Both the position numbers and the translations under genes were made by a program. 7,910 bases of DNA from Kiritimatiellia bacterium. Lineage in GTDB: Bacteria > Verrucomicrobiota > Kiritimatiellia > RFP12 > UBA1067. Shown piece after piece: positions 7,601 to 7,910 of the stretch. Each line of letters starts with the position of its first letter. The stretch's first letter is position 1. Location: positions 1-7,910 of the forward strand of contig JAKSOY010000209.1 in NCBI GenBank assembly GCA_024405255.1, written 5' to 3'. The notes beneath the pieces are model-generated. The model saw nothing but the letters and a program-made list of their open reading frames with translations, was not told the DNA's origin and made no database searches.

Positions 7601-7910
7601 ACGGCCACGAAGGAAGGCAAGAAGGGCACGGTACGCGAGCTGCACGGCTACGCGCCCTGGTACTTCGGCGCGCCTGTCGAAGGACATGCGGCCGACTGGG
7701 CGCAGCTCGCCGACCCGAAGGGCTTTGCGGCGCGCTACGGCCTCACCTTCCCCGAACGCCGGGCGCCTGGATTCGCGCTCGCCTACAAGGGACACGAGTG
7801 CCAGTGGAACGGTCCGTCGTGGCCGTTCTCGACGACGGTGGCGCTTACGGCGTACATGAACGACCTGCACGCGACGAAGGATGCACGGGTTCGCGCGGCG
7901 AGCAACTTCC
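4673..7910 (+). CDS. Giant exported multidomain glycosidase: beta-repeat + five-bladed propeller + MGH1-like (alpha/alpha)6 domain, 3'-partial
   Basis: Open from ATG 4673 to the window end with no stop: 1079 codons visible, C-terminus missing. Residues 1-23 form a signal peptide (basic K3, K5, R7, hydrophobic core, likely cut after G23). Residues about 25-405 are Gly/Thr/Val-rich beta-repeat sequence ('DLAGHKLYVGELTGAG', 'TLDGGALV', 'FASGATITVDVKG') like the autotransporter-associated repeats on secreted PVC-group proteins. Residues about 420-712 form a five-bladed propeller of the GH43/GH32/DUF377 type, with blade strands at 450-456, 505-511 (WHMWYTG), 567-573 (WRMWYSG), 628-634 and 690-696 (WLLWYNG). 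D439 and E619 are candidate catalytic acids, unproven. From about 729 onward comes an (alpha/alpha)6 glycosidase resembling the MGH1/GH63/trehalase-like group: 'DGHEGTEMSLGG' (907-918, acid candidates D907, E910, E913) and 'CQWNGPSWP' (1043-1051). Family functions are hydrolysis of glycosides outside the cytoplasm; the substrate is unknown. The C-terminus may carry an anchoring or sorting domain. It has its own promoter and lies 100 bases after the DUF1080 gene. Confidence 0.88.
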   Translation, partial: MMKTKCRIGLLTLVSLVGAAVWGEVAVKEKMTLSGDLDWRDRGPVAFTEGATIDLAGHKLYVGELTGAGRITDSSAGKPGELHVVVPAGQTYGNAAVVFSGNLRLVKDGPGAFKPTKRGHAYTGGTEITGGLMSSSCHAYTHKDGLLIRAGASFDIDSKNVDGSNGAAHGGFTLDGGALVNSSKTDIHDDWDSIHSIWLKADSSFESAASLGLVGAKFGPSLLDLGGHVFTLTVSAGKNFRLWNADVKAGVLQTKGEGELWLNGGLRAAEATFDLSTPVRLTADGTVGNLTVRTASTRATGAGILKVARTFKPVSGYLHNFCLLDGATLDLSDVTGTYAAFSTQTRKSLRFASGATITVDVKGRKLAKGERLVSWRRKPTGVTFKLAAASDALVATRAGLYVGEAPAEELSAAETPARAWAKYEDNPVLGNARLGTCFDINVVTNGPAPFTMYFSWRPKGSIACVFSQDGLTWTQEPVTCLPPKPEHDWERIVNRTTTVKRGDTWHMWYTGQDTKRGHVSCIGYATSKDGIHFERVSDKPVIVAEAPFEQPSVMCPCAMWDEARQIWRMWYSGGTSYEPDCNCYAESKDGIHWKKFAGNPILTKGDRESWDRDRVAGCEVHRLPDGRYIMFYIGYSDIDTARVGAAISKDGITGWKRLAQNPLVAPDLGTWDSCACYKPSVYRDEKNNRWLLWYNGRNGGPEYVGAVIHEGLDLEAPPERLPNPKTLLEDYVRRFNDCDEEPYKNAIPNDAAEDFLVKNIPYFACPDKDIEQIYYFRWWTFRKHIRKDLGCWTISEFLPNVPWAGAGNMIVCAAGHHLREGRWLRDPQYIVSNAKYWLSDARAKNRWTYSSWLFTGTCQIAELHALDQLPGELLDAAVSMYRRWEQGFMRGRSPMGGDGKGAFLSVDGHEGTEMSLGGNGYKPLFTSAMWSEANTIAAVAKSLGRNELAAEFAAKAAVIAKSLNDTCWNPSVGFYTTATKEGKKGTVRELHGYAPWYFGAPVEGHAADWAQLADPKGFAARYGLTFPERRAPGFALAYKGHECQWNGPSWPFSTTVALTAYMNDLHATKDARVRAASNF
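6071..6811 (+). repeat. Five-fold internal propeller repeat, period 60-61 residues
   Basis: Within the giant glycosidase an S-x-D-G-[LI] motif, like an Asp box, recurs at residues 467 (SQDGLTW), 527 (SKDGIHF), 587 (SKDGIHW) and 648 (SKDGITGW). A degenerate fifth copy, HEGLDL, is at 709. Spacings are 60, 60, 61 and 61 residues. Three copies are also identical at DNA level: tcgaaggacggcatc at 6251, 6431 and 6614, and the first two extend to tcgaaggacggcatccac. Each motif follows a blade strand of the form [WYF]-x-[ML]-[WFY]-[YF], which supports one motif per blade and five blades in total. Confidence 0.85.

Noticed and set aside
4343..7870. An 1175-codon open frame on the minus strand opposite the giant glycosidase and the DUF1080 3' end
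   Set aside because: Its translation is Arg/His/Ala-rich with no motif or domain, while the + strand frame has a signal peptide, regular blade repeats and recognisable glycosidase motifs. It is a composition artefact of GC-rich codon use.

Overview
This window looks like a stretch of a GC-rich bacterial chromosome with every gene on the + strand. The gene set suggests an anaerobic, polysaccharide-degrading member of the PVC group, with Kiritimatiellota or Lentisphaerota as the best guess. It combines an exported DUF1080 protein, a very large exported glycosidase with an autotransporter-type beta-repeat N-terminus, a FGGY sugar kinase and an M20 hydrolase. The taxonomic call is inferred from gene style, not from a marker gene.

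Layout: (1) 1-714 is an unrecognised membrane-anchored protein whose last ~60 residues resemble the short secretin/STN fold. It is visibly less GC-rich than the rest. (2) An extended -10 promoter at 725-754 precedes a tight three-gene unit. That unit is an M20-family dipeptidase-like metallohydrolase (793-2166), a FGGY carbohydrate kinase related to xylulokinase (2191-3732), and an exported DUF1080 / 3-keto-disaccharide-hydrolase-type protein (3760-4572), with gaps of only 24 and 27 bases. (3) A second extended -10 promoter (4592-4600) and a good Shine-Dalgarno lead into a giant exported multidomain glycosidase. It starts at 4673 and is still open at the window end (1079 codons visible).

The giant protein has four parts: a signal peptide, a beta-solenoid-like region (about residues 25-405), a complete five-bladed beta-propeller of the GH43/GH32/DUF377 type (about 420-712), and an (alpha/alpha)6 glycosidase domain of the MGH1/trehalase-like type (about 729 onward). 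The propeller repeats can be read directly: an S-x-D-G motif recurs every 60-61 residues. The visible domains therefore suggest two glycan-active modules on one exported chain.

Together the genes look like part of a glycan-use locus. The exported glycosidase and DUF1080 protein would release or process sugars outside the cytoplasm, the FGGY kinase would phosphorylate the imported sugar, and the M20 enzyme would cleave an amide or peptide bond in the cytoplasm. No transporter, regulator or oxidoreductase is visible here, and the actual sugar cannot be named from the sequence. No RNA genes, mobile elements, CRISPR arrays or gene-free stretches over 300 bases were seen.
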